DNA of 64,000 nucleotides from Rikenellaceae bacterium (GTDB taxonomy: Bacteria; Bacteroidota; Bacteroidia; Bacteroidales; Rikenellaceae), in NCBI GenBank assembly GCA_015059945.1, contig SUZJ01000001.1, positions 355,430 to 419,429 of the forward strand, given 5' to 3'. Below are positions 16,324 to 23,999 of this stretch, one piece after another (the stretch's first letter is position 1; each line of letters begins with the position of its first letter). Under the pieces are notes generated by a model. The model made no database searches, had not been told where the DNA came from, and saw only the letters and a program-made list of their open reading frames with translations. The position numbers and the translations under genes were made by a program.

Positions 16324-17973
16324 ATGAAAAAGAGAAGTTTTTTGGCGATTATTATCGCCATGTTCGCCATTTGGTCGTGTAGCAATACCGGATGGCAAGA
16401 AAATGAATTAAATGTTGAACCACAACCACAGACGACCTCGATGATTGAGGGAGTGAAAGTACCGAATCCCTATTCGGTCGAGGCTATGAAGGCCGCCTGC
16501 GAAGTCCTCTACCCCACTACTCGCTCTGGCGAGAGTGTTGCTGATGAGATTATTGTTGCAACCCACATTTATGTAAGATTCCTACCCGCAGACAAGGAGC
16601 AGATGGATTTTCTGCTCGAAACGGGTTGGGAACTCTTCAATTATCCTCTTGATGTCGAATTCGAGGAAGATCCTTCGGAGTATCACGATCCCTCGTTGTC
16701 TGACGAGCAAATCACATGGCAGTACACAGTTCTTCCTATTGACACAACTCTGCCGACCGATATTACCTACGAGATTTTGGAGGAGTGCTATATTCCCGAT
16801 GATGACGAAACCGAAGTGGAAACCACCGCAGGAACAATTGTAGATATTGCGGCCATAGAAGGTGTGTCAGTTAATTATGCCGAAACTGGTGTAATGGATC
16901 CCTCGGCATCGACAATGGCGCTTACAAGACGTACCTATACTGGTACCATCACAGTTGATGGATATCCAGTAGAGGGCATTAAAGTAAGGATTGTAGGTCG
17001 ATTGTTATCTAAAACCGCCACAACTCATGCCGATGGTACCTACTCGGTAACAGGTAGATTGGGTACCTCTCCCAAAACCGAAATCTGTTTTGTCAATAGT
17101 GCCAATCATATTTCGTATGGATATAACCTTGCCTTGATTATGCCAACCAAAGTAAATATTGGTACAGCTCGAAGTATAAACTTCACAGAAACAAACAATC
17201 TGAAAGGTTGGATATTGAGCCATATGAATCGTGCCACTTGTATGTACTACGACAGATGCGCCGAATTGGGACTTACTCAACCTCCATTCGGTATGAGAAT
17301 GTGGGCAATTAAATATTTTGAGGGAGCAAGTTGTCCCATGTTTGCTCATAGAACAAGTTACTACATCAATAGCTTACAACGATATGTCACTGGCTGTTTC
17401 GATAATAGGACAATTGCAAATGCAACGGAACGACTTCTTAAAAATCTGTTATATAAGTTTGGACCAGACATTTGTTTATGTGATGTTGAAAGTGAGCCTT
17501 GTGCTTCGGATATATATGAATATGTATTTCATGAACTATCCCATGCTACGCATTTTAGCTATATGTATAACAATGCTCAGTGGTGGGCCAATGTGATTGA
17601 TTACGAATTAGATTGTATATTGGCAAGTGATTTTGAAGACCCTTATGGAACATTGAACACACCCAATAATGGACATAGTGGCGTGGCAGAAATGTGGGCT
17701 CACGCTGTTGGAAATATTTTTTTGAAAGAATTATTTGAACAAATTGACATTCGAGCAACTTCCACTCCGTATCCTCCACGAGAAGATGGTTCATACTGGT
17801 TTAAGCCAGAAATAATATGGGGTTTGTATTTAAATGGTGTTCCTTTGTCAACCCTATTAGGTGGTCTTAAAAAAGAAGCGACGTCAATACAAATGTACAA
17901 ACAATTGCTACTATCTTGCTATCCTCAATACACTTATTACATAAATCAAACATTTTCTCAATATGGTTTCTAA
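16324..17973 (+). CDS. Lipoprotein with HExxH motif, putative metallopeptidase
   Basis: A 549-residue lipoprotein, with MKKRSF, a hydrophobic core and lipobox IWSC (Cys19). Residues about 204-290 look like a carboxypeptidase-regulatory Ig-like domain (YTGTITVDGYPVEGIKV, then HADGTYSV). The C-terminal half has HELSH at 403-407 with Glu404, and a second acidic ligand candidate is Glu456 in GVAEMWAH, a gluzincin-like layout. I infer a zinc peptidase on the cell surface. The 3' half is clearly more AT-rich than its neighbours, a possible sign of transfer. The stop overlaps the next gene by 11 bases. Confidence 0.8.
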   Translation: MKKRSFLAIIIAMFAIWSCSNTGWQENELNVEPQPQTTSMIEGVKVPNPYSVEAMKAACEVLYPTTRSGESVADEIIVATHIYVRFLPADKEQMDFLLETGWELFNYPLDVEFEEDPSEYHDPSLSDEQITWQYTVLPIDTTLPTDITYEILEECYIPDDDETEVETTAGTIVDIAAIEGVSVNYAETGVMDPSASTMALTRRTYTGTITVDGYPVEGIKVRIVGRLLSKTATTHADGTYSVTGRLGTSPKTEICFVNSANHISYGYNLALIMPTKVNIGTARSINFTETNNLKGWILSHMNRATCMYYDRCAELGLTQPPFGMRMWAIKYFEGASCPMFAHRTSYYINSLQRYVTGCFDNRTIANATERLLKNLLYKFGPDICLCDVESEPCASDIYEYVFHELSHATHFSYMYNNAQWWANVIDYELDCILASDFEDPYGTLNTPNNGHSGVAEMWAHAVGNIFLKELFEQIDIRATSTPYPPREDGSYWFKPEIIWGLYLNGVPLSTLLGGLKKEATSIQMYKQLLLSCYPQYTYYINQTFSQYGF

Positions 17974-18574
17974 GTTTACTAAGTACGTTTTTGCCATTGC
18001 AGCATCGCTGTCGCTCTGCTCGTGCGGAGATGTTATCGAATCGATATTTATGGATATGTGGCCCTATATTGCCGGGGGTACTGTAAGACCACACGACACC
18101 TATCTGGCTACTTGGGAAATAGACAACCAAACCTCGCGCCCAATGGAAGCAGTGTTGGAGTACAGATACTATATGCAAGGTAAGTGGAACGACTCTGGCT
18201 CGTATACATACGATTTACCAGTCGGCAAGGCTGCCCCAATCAACTACACGTCGAGCTATGCCGATGAAGAGGAGTACAACACCAAGCAGAACACCAAGTC
18301 CAGCGATGGCGATGGCAGTCGAGTTTTGTTGTACGACAAAGAGAGTCGCGAGTTGATATATGTGATGGACTATGATTTCTTGACAACCCCGGGCTTGTGG
18401 GTTGCCAGGTGGCAAGATGATCCTGTCCCTGGCGACTATTTGTACCAGCGAGGACTTTTCCAAGACGACCCCGAATTGGCCAATGATGACAAGTTTACCT
18501 TCATCTACTGGACTTTTACTCTCACCGATGAACACTTGGCCGAGTATGCAGCACAAAAGGGTGCTGCGGAGTAG
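17963..18574 (+). CDS. Small lipoprotein of unknown function
   Basis: A 203-residue protein with a lipoprotein signal (MVSKFTKYVFAIAASLSLCSC, lipobox LCSC). Its ATG lies inside the 3' end of the HExxH lipoprotein gene, so the two are probably translationally coupled and may act together. The mature part is rich in Asp, Tyr and Trp and has no motif I recognise. A terminator follows at 18600. Confidence 0.8.
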   Translation: MVSKFTKYVFAIAASLSLCSCGDVIESIFMDMWPYIAGGTVRPHDTYLATWEIDNQTSRPMEAVLEYRYYMQGKWNDSGSYTYDLPVGKAAPINYTSSYADEEEYNTKQNTKSSDGDGSRVLLYDKESRELIYVMDYDFLTTPGLWVARWQDDPVPGDYLYQRGLFQDDPELANDDKFTFIYWTFTLTDEHLAEYAAQKGAAE

Positions 18575-18599
18575 GTAGGCCTATTTAGAGCAAGAAAGG

Positions 18600-18631
18600 C
18601 TCGGAGCACACCACTGCTCCGAGTTTTTTTT
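18600..18631 (+). terminator. Terminator of the HExxH lipoprotein operon
   Basis: A perfect 9-bp stem CTCGGAGCA/TGCTCCGAG, 6-base loop and a run of eight T. Confidence 0.9.
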
Positions 18632-18660
18632 GTTTGTAGCGCCAGGTCACAGTCTCGGCG

Positions 18661-18675
18661 TGGCACAAGGTTTGC
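18661..18675 (+). promoter_or_regulatory. Sigma-54-type promoter of hsp20
   Basis: TGGCAC (18661-18666), 5-base spacer, TTGC (18672-18675), followed by A. This is the canonical -24/-12 pattern and lies 84 bases before the hsp20 ATG. No TAnnTTTG box is seen in the same interval. Confidence 0.65.
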
Positions 18676-18694
18676 AATCGTCAATAGCGACACA

Positions 18695-18713
18695 GCCCCA
18701 CACTCGGTGGGGC
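18695..18713 (+). other. GC-rich hairpin near the hsp20 mRNA 5' end
   Basis: Stem GCCCCAC/GTGGGGC with a 5-base loop, about 10 bases after the predicted sigma-54 start. It may stabilise the mRNA or act as a leader switch; it does not cover the start codon. Confidence 0.5.
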
Positions 18714-18758
18714 GATTTTGTCTAACCATATAACCAACCAACAAAAACAGTTTTGTCT

Positions 18759-19202
18759 ATGTCAGCAATTGTTCGACACAATGGGGGCGGATGGATGCCC
18801 TCGATTTTCAACGACCTGCTCGGAGCCGACTGGCTGCCCACAACCGTAAGCCCCGCAGTAACCCCCGCAATCAATGTCAAGGAGACCAAAAACGACTACA
18901 TCGTAGAGGTGGCCGCACCCGGTATGACCAAAGAGGACTTTGCGGTACACATCAACGACCAGAACGACTTGGTTATCACTATGGAGCGCAAGCGCGAGGA
19001 GTGCAACACCGAGGAGAAGGATTGTCACTACCTGCGTCGCGAGTTCTCGTACACCAAGTTCCAGCAGACTATGGTGCTGCCCGACGACATCGAGCGCAAG
19101 GATATCAAGGCCGAGTGCGACAAGGGTATGCTCTGCATCAGGCTTCCCAAGAAGCCCGAGGCAAAAGAGAAGCACGAGAATCGCAAGATCGAAATCCATT
19201 AG
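18759..19202 (+). CDS. Hsp20-family small heat shock protein
   Basis: A 147-residue cytoplasmic ATP-independent holdase chaperone. The ATG at 18759 (MSAIVRHNGGG) is preferred over a TTG two codons upstream. The alpha-crystallin domain spans about 35-130: PAINVKET, VAAPGMTKEDF, then REFSYTKFQQTMVLPDDI, and the GMLCIRLPKK strand near 120. The C terminus carries a basic/acidic tail with KIEIH. It is monocistronic and preceded by a sigma-54-like promoter, which is unusual for this family. Confidence 0.96.
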   Translation: MSAIVRHNGGGWMPSIFNDLLGADWLPTTVSPAVTPAINVKETKNDYIVEVAAPGMTKEDFAVHINDQNDLVITMERKREECNTEEKDCHYLRREFSYTKFQQTMVLPDDIERKDIKAECDKGMLCIRLPKKPEAKEKHENRKIEIH

Positions 19203-19234
19203 TGGCCCAAAGACCATTGGTAAAAGACAAAAAA

Positions 19235-19266
19235 GAAGGCTTGGCAGAGTATTCCGCCAAGCCTTC
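19235..19266 (+). terminator. Terminator-like hairpin after hsp20
   Basis: Perfect 11-bp stem GAAGGCTTGGC/GCCAAGCCTTC with a 10-base loop. The T tract after it is weak (GGTTGTTT). Confidence 0.65.
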
Positions 19267-19270
19267 GGTT

Positions 19271-19662
19271 GTTTAGCACCACCCCTTCAATCTCCCCTAC
19301 GAAAGGGGAGTGGCCACGAAGTGGCCGAGGGGTGGTCGAAAATGATTTTAGTACTTAAGTCCTGAAACCAATAGCTAAATTATTTAGCGTCAAATTATAG
19401 CGCAAAGCCTTTGTTCAGCACCACCTTTTCAATCTCCCCTACGAAAGGGGAGTGGCCACGAAGTGGTCGAGGGGTGGTCGAAAATGTTTTTAGTACTTAA
19501 GTCCTACAACCAACAGCTAAATTATTTAGCGTCAAATTATAGCGCAAAGCCTTTGTTCAGCACCTCCTTTTCAATCTCCCCTACGAAAGGGGAGTGGCCA
19601 CGAAGTGGCCGAGGGGTGGTCGAAAATGATTTAGTACTTATGTCCTGCAACCAATAGCTACA
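19271..19662. repeat. Three-copy tandem repeat, 142-bp period, with palindromic core
   Basis: Copies begin at 19271, 19413 and 19555; the third is cut short at the galM stop. Each holds a three-stem palindrome. In copy 1 the outer stem is ACCACCCCT/AGGGGTGGT (19278-19286, 19328-19336), and inside it are hairpins CTCCCCT/AGGGGAG (19292-19310) and GGCCAC/GTGGCC (19312-19326). The rest of the unit is AT-rich and its end resembles the last bases of galM. No genes are inside. Confidence 0.9.
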
Positions 19663-20793
19663 CTATTTAGTTGCAAACTTATAAATGCAAGTGTGGGTAT
19701 ACTCCTCACCTGGGTTCAAGCGGGTAGAGGGGAAGTGTGCGTGGTTGGGGCTGTCGGGGTAGAGCTGGGTCTCCAGAGCGTACGACTCGCGGTAGTTGAG
19801 TGTGCGGCCCCATTTGCCCTCGGTCGAGCCATCGAAGAAGTTACCACCGTAGAACTGCAATGCAGGCTGGTCGGTCCAAACCTCCATATAGCGGCCCGAA
19901 GTGGGCTCCCAAACCGATGCAGCAAACTCAATCTCGTTCTCGCTCTTGCGGTCGAGAATCCAGTTGTGGTCGTAGCCAGCGCCATTTTTCAGCTGCTCGT
20001 TCTCCTGCTCGGCCTTCAAGCCCTCGCCAATAACCTTGCCTGCGCGGAAGTCAAAGGGGGTGCCCTCTACGCTTGCAATCTCGCCAGTGGGGATATAGAC
20101 GCTGTCGATGGGGGTGTTGAAGCTACCATTGATGGTCATAACGTGGTCGTTGATGGTACCGTTGCCCTCGCCTTTGAGGTTGAAGAAGCTGTGGTGCGAG
20201 ATGTTGCAGTAGGTAGGAGCATCGGTAGTTGCCAGATAGGTAACCTTAAACTCGTTCTCGGGGGTCAGAGTGTAGGTCATAGTAACGTCGAGGTTGCCAG
20301 GAAAGTTCTCCTCGCCATCGGGTGAGAGGTAGTGGAACACAATCTCGTTGTCGCTAACCGACACAACATCCCATACAACCATATCGAAGCCCTTGTCGCC
20401 ACCGTGGAGGCACTGGCCATTGTTGTAGGTCGAGAGCTGGTACTCCTTGCCGTCGAGGGTAAACTTACCGGCAGCAATACGGTTGGCGTAGCGGCCTACG
20501 CAAGCACCCAAGAAACGCTCGCCAGGGTTGTTCAGGTAGGTGTCGATGTTGTTGTAGCCCAATACGATATCCTCCATATTGCCCTCTTTGTCGGGGGTCC
20601 AGAGGGTAACCACGCGAGCACCAAAGTTGGTCACCTGCATAGTGATGTCGCCTGCGGTGAGGGTGTAGAGCGAGGTCTGTTTGCCATCTACGGTAGCCTC
20701 GAATGCGCTCTGGTCGAGCAGAACTACCTGTTTGGGCTGGGTACACGAGGTCAGAACTGCCAGACCAAGTGCCAGAAACAAAAATTTCTTCAT
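19663..20793 (-). CDS. galM: Aldose 1-epimerase (mutarotase) lipoprotein
   Basis: A 376-residue GalM-type beta-sandwich enzyme that interconverts the alpha and beta anomers of sugars such as galactose and glucose. It has a lipoprotein signal (MKKFLFLALGLAVLTSC, Cys17), so it acts outside the cytoplasm. Family motifs are GARVVTLWTPDKEGN near 58-72, GRYANRIAAGKF near 100-111, LHGGDKGFD near 128, the catalytic-His region ISHHSFFNLKGEG near 198-210, and GYDHNWILD near 275. The last codons touch the 142-bp tandem repeat. Confidence 0.95.
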   Translation of the reverse strand: MKKFLFLALGLAVLTSCTQPKQVVLLDQSAFEATVDGKQTSLYTLTAGDITMQVTNFGARVVTLWTPDKEGNMEDIVLGYNNIDTYLNNPGERFLGACVGRYANRIAAGKFTLDGKEYQLSTYNNGQCLHGGDKGFDMVVWDVVSVSDNEIVFHYLSPDGEENFPGNLDVTMTYTLTPENEFKVTYLATTDAPTYCNISHHSFFNLKGEGNGTINDHVMTINGSFNTPIDSVYIPTGEIASVEGTPFDFRAGKVIGEGLKAEQENEQLKNGAGYDHNWILDRKSENEIEFAASVWEPTSGRYMEVWTDQPALQFYGGNFFDGSTEGKWGRTLNYRESYALETQLYPDSPNHAHFPSTRLNPGEEYTHTCIYKFATK

Positions 20794-20859
20794 ACGCTTT
20801 TGTTGATGTTTGTTGTTTGTATTTGTGATGATTTGTTGTCAGTCGCACCGAACCAATCA

Positions 20860-20867
20860 CAAAAGTA
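20860..20867 (-). promoter_or_regulatory. Putative -7 box (TACTTTTG) for galM
   Basis: Minus-strand TACTTTTG, 67 bases upstream of the galM ATG, matches TAnnTTTG. Confidence 0.4.
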
Positions 20868-20899
20868 GAAATTTTTTCGGCTATTTGCGACAAAAAACC

Positions 20900-20907
20900 T
20901 AAATTTG
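20900..20907 (+). promoter_or_regulatory. Putative -7 box (TAAATTTG) for the DUF4015-like gene
   Basis: TAAATTTG on the plus strand, 103 bases upstream of the ATG at 21010. No -33 at the right distance. Confidence 0.35.
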
Positions 20908-21009
20908 TGGGCAAATTGGGTGGCAACCCCTGCGGATGCGGCCCAATGAGAGATGAATTTTTAACCACAAAGACCGGTTTTCAAATAAACCACACAACCG
21001 AAAAAATAT

Positions 21010-22791
21010 ATGAAGAAGATTTTTAGGCTCGTAGCAATCACCGCACTTATGGTCACAACTCTGTGGAGCTGCGTAGACAAAGAGCTCACCGAGAGCCGCT
21101 ACTTGGCCTCGGCAACCACCACCGCCCAACTCTATACCCAGGCCGAGGATGGCACACTCTCGCCCGCAGGAGCATTTCTGCGTGGCACCGAGGTGGTGGC
21201 CCATCCCAACTGCGTAGAGCGCGTAGAGGGGGCCCGCTTTGTGAAGGTGGTGCTCGAGGAGAGCGAACTCTATGCCCCCGAGGAGGCTCTGGTGGCCACC
21301 CTGCGCGAGGTGGTTAAGGAGCAGACCATCTGGGTACGCACCCCCGCAACGCTGCTGCGCGATGTCGAGAGTGGCAAGATTGCAGGTTTTGCCGACAAGT
21401 CGAGCCAGCTTACCGTAGTCGATTACGACACTATGGACCACGACGGTAAGGTGGTTACCTACAAGGTGCGCAGTGGCGATGTAGAGGGCTACATCTATGG
21501 CAAGTACACTGTCTTTACCCCCGAGGAGGCCGCTCTGCGCTACGAGGCCGAGAAGTACGACCCCATTCACAAGGCGGTCAAAAACCCCTTCGGTGGCGGC
21601 AAGGCCATAGGTTGCGACTTCTACCCCGTCGAGAAGCCCAAGTTTGCCGACAACCCTATGCCCGCAGCTTGCTATTCGCTCTACCTGAATGCGGGTACCA
21701 ATGTGCTCCAAAAGATTGAGCAGTATATTGCGCTGGCCAAGGAGACCAAAATCAACACCTTCGTCATTGACATCAAAGACAACGAGAGCCCCGGCTACAA
21801 GGCCGACGCTATGAAGGAGTACTCGCCCACTAACTATCGCCGCGCAGGCGACAAAGAGGCCCTCTACAAAAAGGTCGTTAGCCGTCTGCACGAAGAGGGT
21901 TTCTATGTTGTGGGCCGTATCACCTGCTTCAAGGACTCGTACTTTGTTAAGGACAACCCCCAGTGCGCCATTACCGACCGCGCAACGGGCGAGCCCTTCA
22001 AACACAACAAGGCCTTCTGGCCCAGTGGTTTCGACCGCCGCGTGTGGGAGTTCAACGTGGCTCTGGCCAAAGAGGCTGTGACCAAGTTTGGCTTCAACGA
22101 GATTAACTTTGACTATGTGCGATTCCCCGACCGTATGACCTCAATCGAGAACCTCGTAGACTACCACAACCGCTACGGCGAGAGCAAGGTACAGGCTATC
22201 CAGAGGTTTGTGCAGTACGCCTGTGACGAAATTCACAAGGTGGGTGCCTATGTGTCGATTGATGTATTTGGCGAGAGCGCCAATCCGGGTTACACCACCG
22301 CCTATGGTCAGTATTGGCCCGCCATAAGCAATGTGGCCGACGTAATTAGCGGTATGCCCTATCCCGACCACTTCTCGAACAACTACTATGGCGTCTATAA
22401 GCCTTGGAACCACCCCTACCAGATTTTGTACGAGTGGGGCAAACGTGTGCAGGGCCGTCAGGAGGTTACCCCCACACCCGCAGTTGTGCGCACCTGGGTA
22501 CAGGCCTATAATGTGATGCGCCACGTCGACCGCAACGGCATTGCCTACGATGCCGAGAATGTCGAGAAGGAGATTAGGGGCCTCTATGCCGCAGGACTTA
22601 CGGGTGGCTATATCACTTGGCTGGCCTCGTCGAATATCGAGAAGTACCGCCAGCAGGAGGGTGCCTTTGTCCACGACTACTATGCCGACTGGCGCAACCC
22701 CGACTTCCACTACGACCCCAATGCCCCCGTTGTCATAGAGGAGCCCGAAGTTGTAGCCGAGGAGGAGATGGCTGCCACCCCTGCCGAGTAA
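21010..22791 (+). CDS. DUF4015-like lipoprotein, putative glycoside hydrolase fold
   Basis: A 593-residue lipoprotein (lipobox LWSC, Cys17). Residues about 30-175 hold two SH3-like stretches (for example RGTEVVAHPNC). From about 210 to the end the sequence matches the COG1306/DUF4015 TIM-barrel family: KINTFVIDIKDNESPGYKAD near 250-270, EEGFYVVGRITCFKD near 300, FNEINFDYVRFPD near 360 and YVSIDVFGESA near 415. The family is predicted to be glycoside hydrolase-like but I know of no firm reaction. It is monocistronic with its own terminator. Confidence 0.85.
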   Translation: MKKIFRLVAITALMVTTLWSCVDKELTESRYLASATTTAQLYTQAEDGTLSPAGAFLRGTEVVAHPNCVERVEGARFVKVVLEESELYAPEEALVATLREVVKEQTIWVRTPATLLRDVESGKIAGFADKSSQLTVVDYDTMDHDGKVVTYKVRSGDVEGYIYGKYTVFTPEEAALRYEAEKYDPIHKAVKNPFGGGKAIGCDFYPVEKPKFADNPMPAACYSLYLNAGTNVLQKIEQYIALAKETKINTFVIDIKDNESPGYKADAMKEYSPTNYRRAGDKEALYKKVVSRLHEEGFYVVGRITCFKDSYFVKDNPQCAITDRATGEPFKHNKAFWPSGFDRRVWEFNVALAKEAVTKFGFNEINFDYVRFPDRMTSIENLVDYHNRYGESKVQAIQRFVQYACDEIHKVGAYVSIDVFGESANPGYTTAYGQYWPAISNVADVISGMPYPDHFSNNYYGVYKPWNHPYQILYEWGKRVQGRQEVTPTPAVVRTWVQAYNVMRHVDRNGIAYDAENVEKEIRGLYAAGLTGGYITWLASSNIEKYRQQEGAFVHDYYADWRNPDFHYDPNAPVVIEEPEVVAEEEMAATPAE

Positions 22792-22813
22792 GCCATATAA
22801 ATAAATGTATAAT

Positions 22814-22850
22814 AAAATAGGCGACCTGCAAAGGCCGCCTATTTTATTTG
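22814..22850 (+). terminator. Terminator of the DUF4015-like gene
   Basis: Stem AAAATAGGCG/CGCCTATTTT (22814-22823, 22836-22845) with a 12-base interior and T-rich tail. Confidence 0.8.
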
Positions 22851-22887
22851 ATTTTCAATTCTCAATTTTCAATTTTCAATTCTGAAC
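22851..22887. repeat. TTTTCAATTTTCAA mini-repeat
   Basis: Several copies of (A)TTTTCAA/TTCTCAA. It overlaps the last codons and stop of the pyrophosphatase gene. Related tracts are at 55156-55183, 55805-55829, 61821-61855 and 62697-62722. Confidence 0.7.
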
Positions 22888-23499
22888 TTTAATCAGGTCA
22901 TTGTAGTCCTCCATCGAGCGGGCAATAACGTCGCGCGCAATGTCGGGACCATAGATGCCGAGGAACTGCATACGCTGGTGGTTCTCGCCAGGGATGTCCT
23001 TGTAGGTGGTGAAGTAGTGGATAAGGCGGCGCACAATCTTTATGGGCAGTTGGTTGATGTCCTCATAGTCGCCATATACAGCGTCGTTTTTAAGCACCGC
23101 GATAATCTTGTCGTCGGCCTGATTGTGGTCCAAAAGGCGTATGCCACCAATGGGACGCGCGGTAACCAAGATGTCGCCGTGGGTTACATCCTTCTCGGTC
23201 AGTACGCAGATATCCAGTGGGTCGCCGTCGCCCTCGACGTCAAAGCGAGCCATAGCCTTGTTGGTCAGCTCGGCCATCTTGGTCGAGCAGTAGGTGCGAG
23301 GTATGAAGCCATAGAGCGAGGGCACTATGTTTGAGAACTTCTGTGGGCGGTCGAGGGCCAAGTAGCCCGTCTGTTTGTCGACTTCGTACTTGACGGTGTC
23401 GGTGGGCACAATCTCTATAAAAGCTCTAACCTCTTCGGGCGACAGCGGGTCGATGCCGTGCCAGGGGTGGGCTTTGTGCATTGGTTCGTGTTTTTTCAT
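22876..23499 (-). CDS. ppa: Inorganic pyrophosphatase, family I
   Basis: A 207-residue cytoplasmic enzyme that hydrolyses pyrophosphate to two phosphates. The ATG at 23499 (MKKHEPMHKAHPWHG) is chosen because the longer in-frame extension has no similarity and passes through the promoter. Family I motifs are the KYEVDKQTGYLALDR segment, PSLYGFIPRTYC and the metal site EGDGDPLDICVL. Its final codons and stop are made by the TTTTCAA mini-repeat. It is monocistronic. Confidence 0.96.
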   Translation of the reverse strand: MKKHEPMHKAHPWHGIDPLSPEEVRAFIEIVPTDTVKYEVDKQTGYLALDRPQKFSNIVPSLYGFIPRTYCSTKMAELTNKAMARFDVEGDGDPLDICVLTEKDVTHGDILVTARPIGGIRLLDHNQADDKIIAVLKNDAVYGDYEDINQLPIKIVRRLIHYFTTYKDIPGENHQRMQFLGIYGPDIARDVIARSMEDYNDLIKVQN

Positions 23500-23543
23500 A
23501 GTTTTTATACTCTTTTTTGTTGTTTTCTGAAATGGGGCTCCCA

Positions 23544-23551
23544 CAAAGGTA
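23544..23551 (-). promoter_or_regulatory. Putative -7 box (TACCTTTG) for ppa
   Basis: Minus-strand TACCTTTG, 45 bases upstream of the chosen ppa ATG. It supports the shorter start, because the longer reading frame would begin upstream of it. Confidence 0.55.
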
Positions 23552-23999
23552 AGATTTGTGTGTGAAATTGCCAACACATTGCCAATTTTTTTAGCCTTAT
23601 GTAGTGGTGTTGTAGTAGTTACGTTTAAGGTGGGGTTTTGTGAAAATCTCACAACAGGGTGATTCGATTTTGCTGTTTTTGAGCCAATTTTACCATTTTC
23701 TCACCCTTTGGGCGGGTTGGAGTGGGATTATTTGTTGTGAGAAAATTTTTTTAGTCCAACAATAATTACTACTTTTGAAGAGCCTTAGGATGAAAAAATC
23801 TTCTCACTTGGGGTGGCGAAATGGTAAAATTGTTTCATTTTCGGAGGTTGAGTGCTGAGAAAATGGTAAAATTTAATCATCAGCCGATGCGGTTCTTTGG
23901 ATGCCCAACGGGGGTGTTTACAAAGATGAAAAGTGGATGAGTGAGATTTTTTGAAAAGCTAAAACACTAACTAATAACATTATACCACAAAAATCAACA
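23552..23999. promoter_or_regulatory. AT-rich intergenic region with repeated TGTGAGAAAAT-like motifs
   Basis: No gene is seen here. There is a palindrome TTGTGA-N5-TCACAA (23638-23654), TTGTGAGAAAAT (23735-23746), and a 17-bp perfect inverted repeat formed by ATTTTACCATTTTCTCA (23687-23703) and its complement (23856-23872); AAATGGTAAAATT recurs at about 23819. It may be the control region of the GH89 gene. Confidence 0.45.

Noticed and set aside
19271..19662. CRISPR array
   Set aside because: Only three units of 142 bp without unique spacers; a tandem repeat instead.
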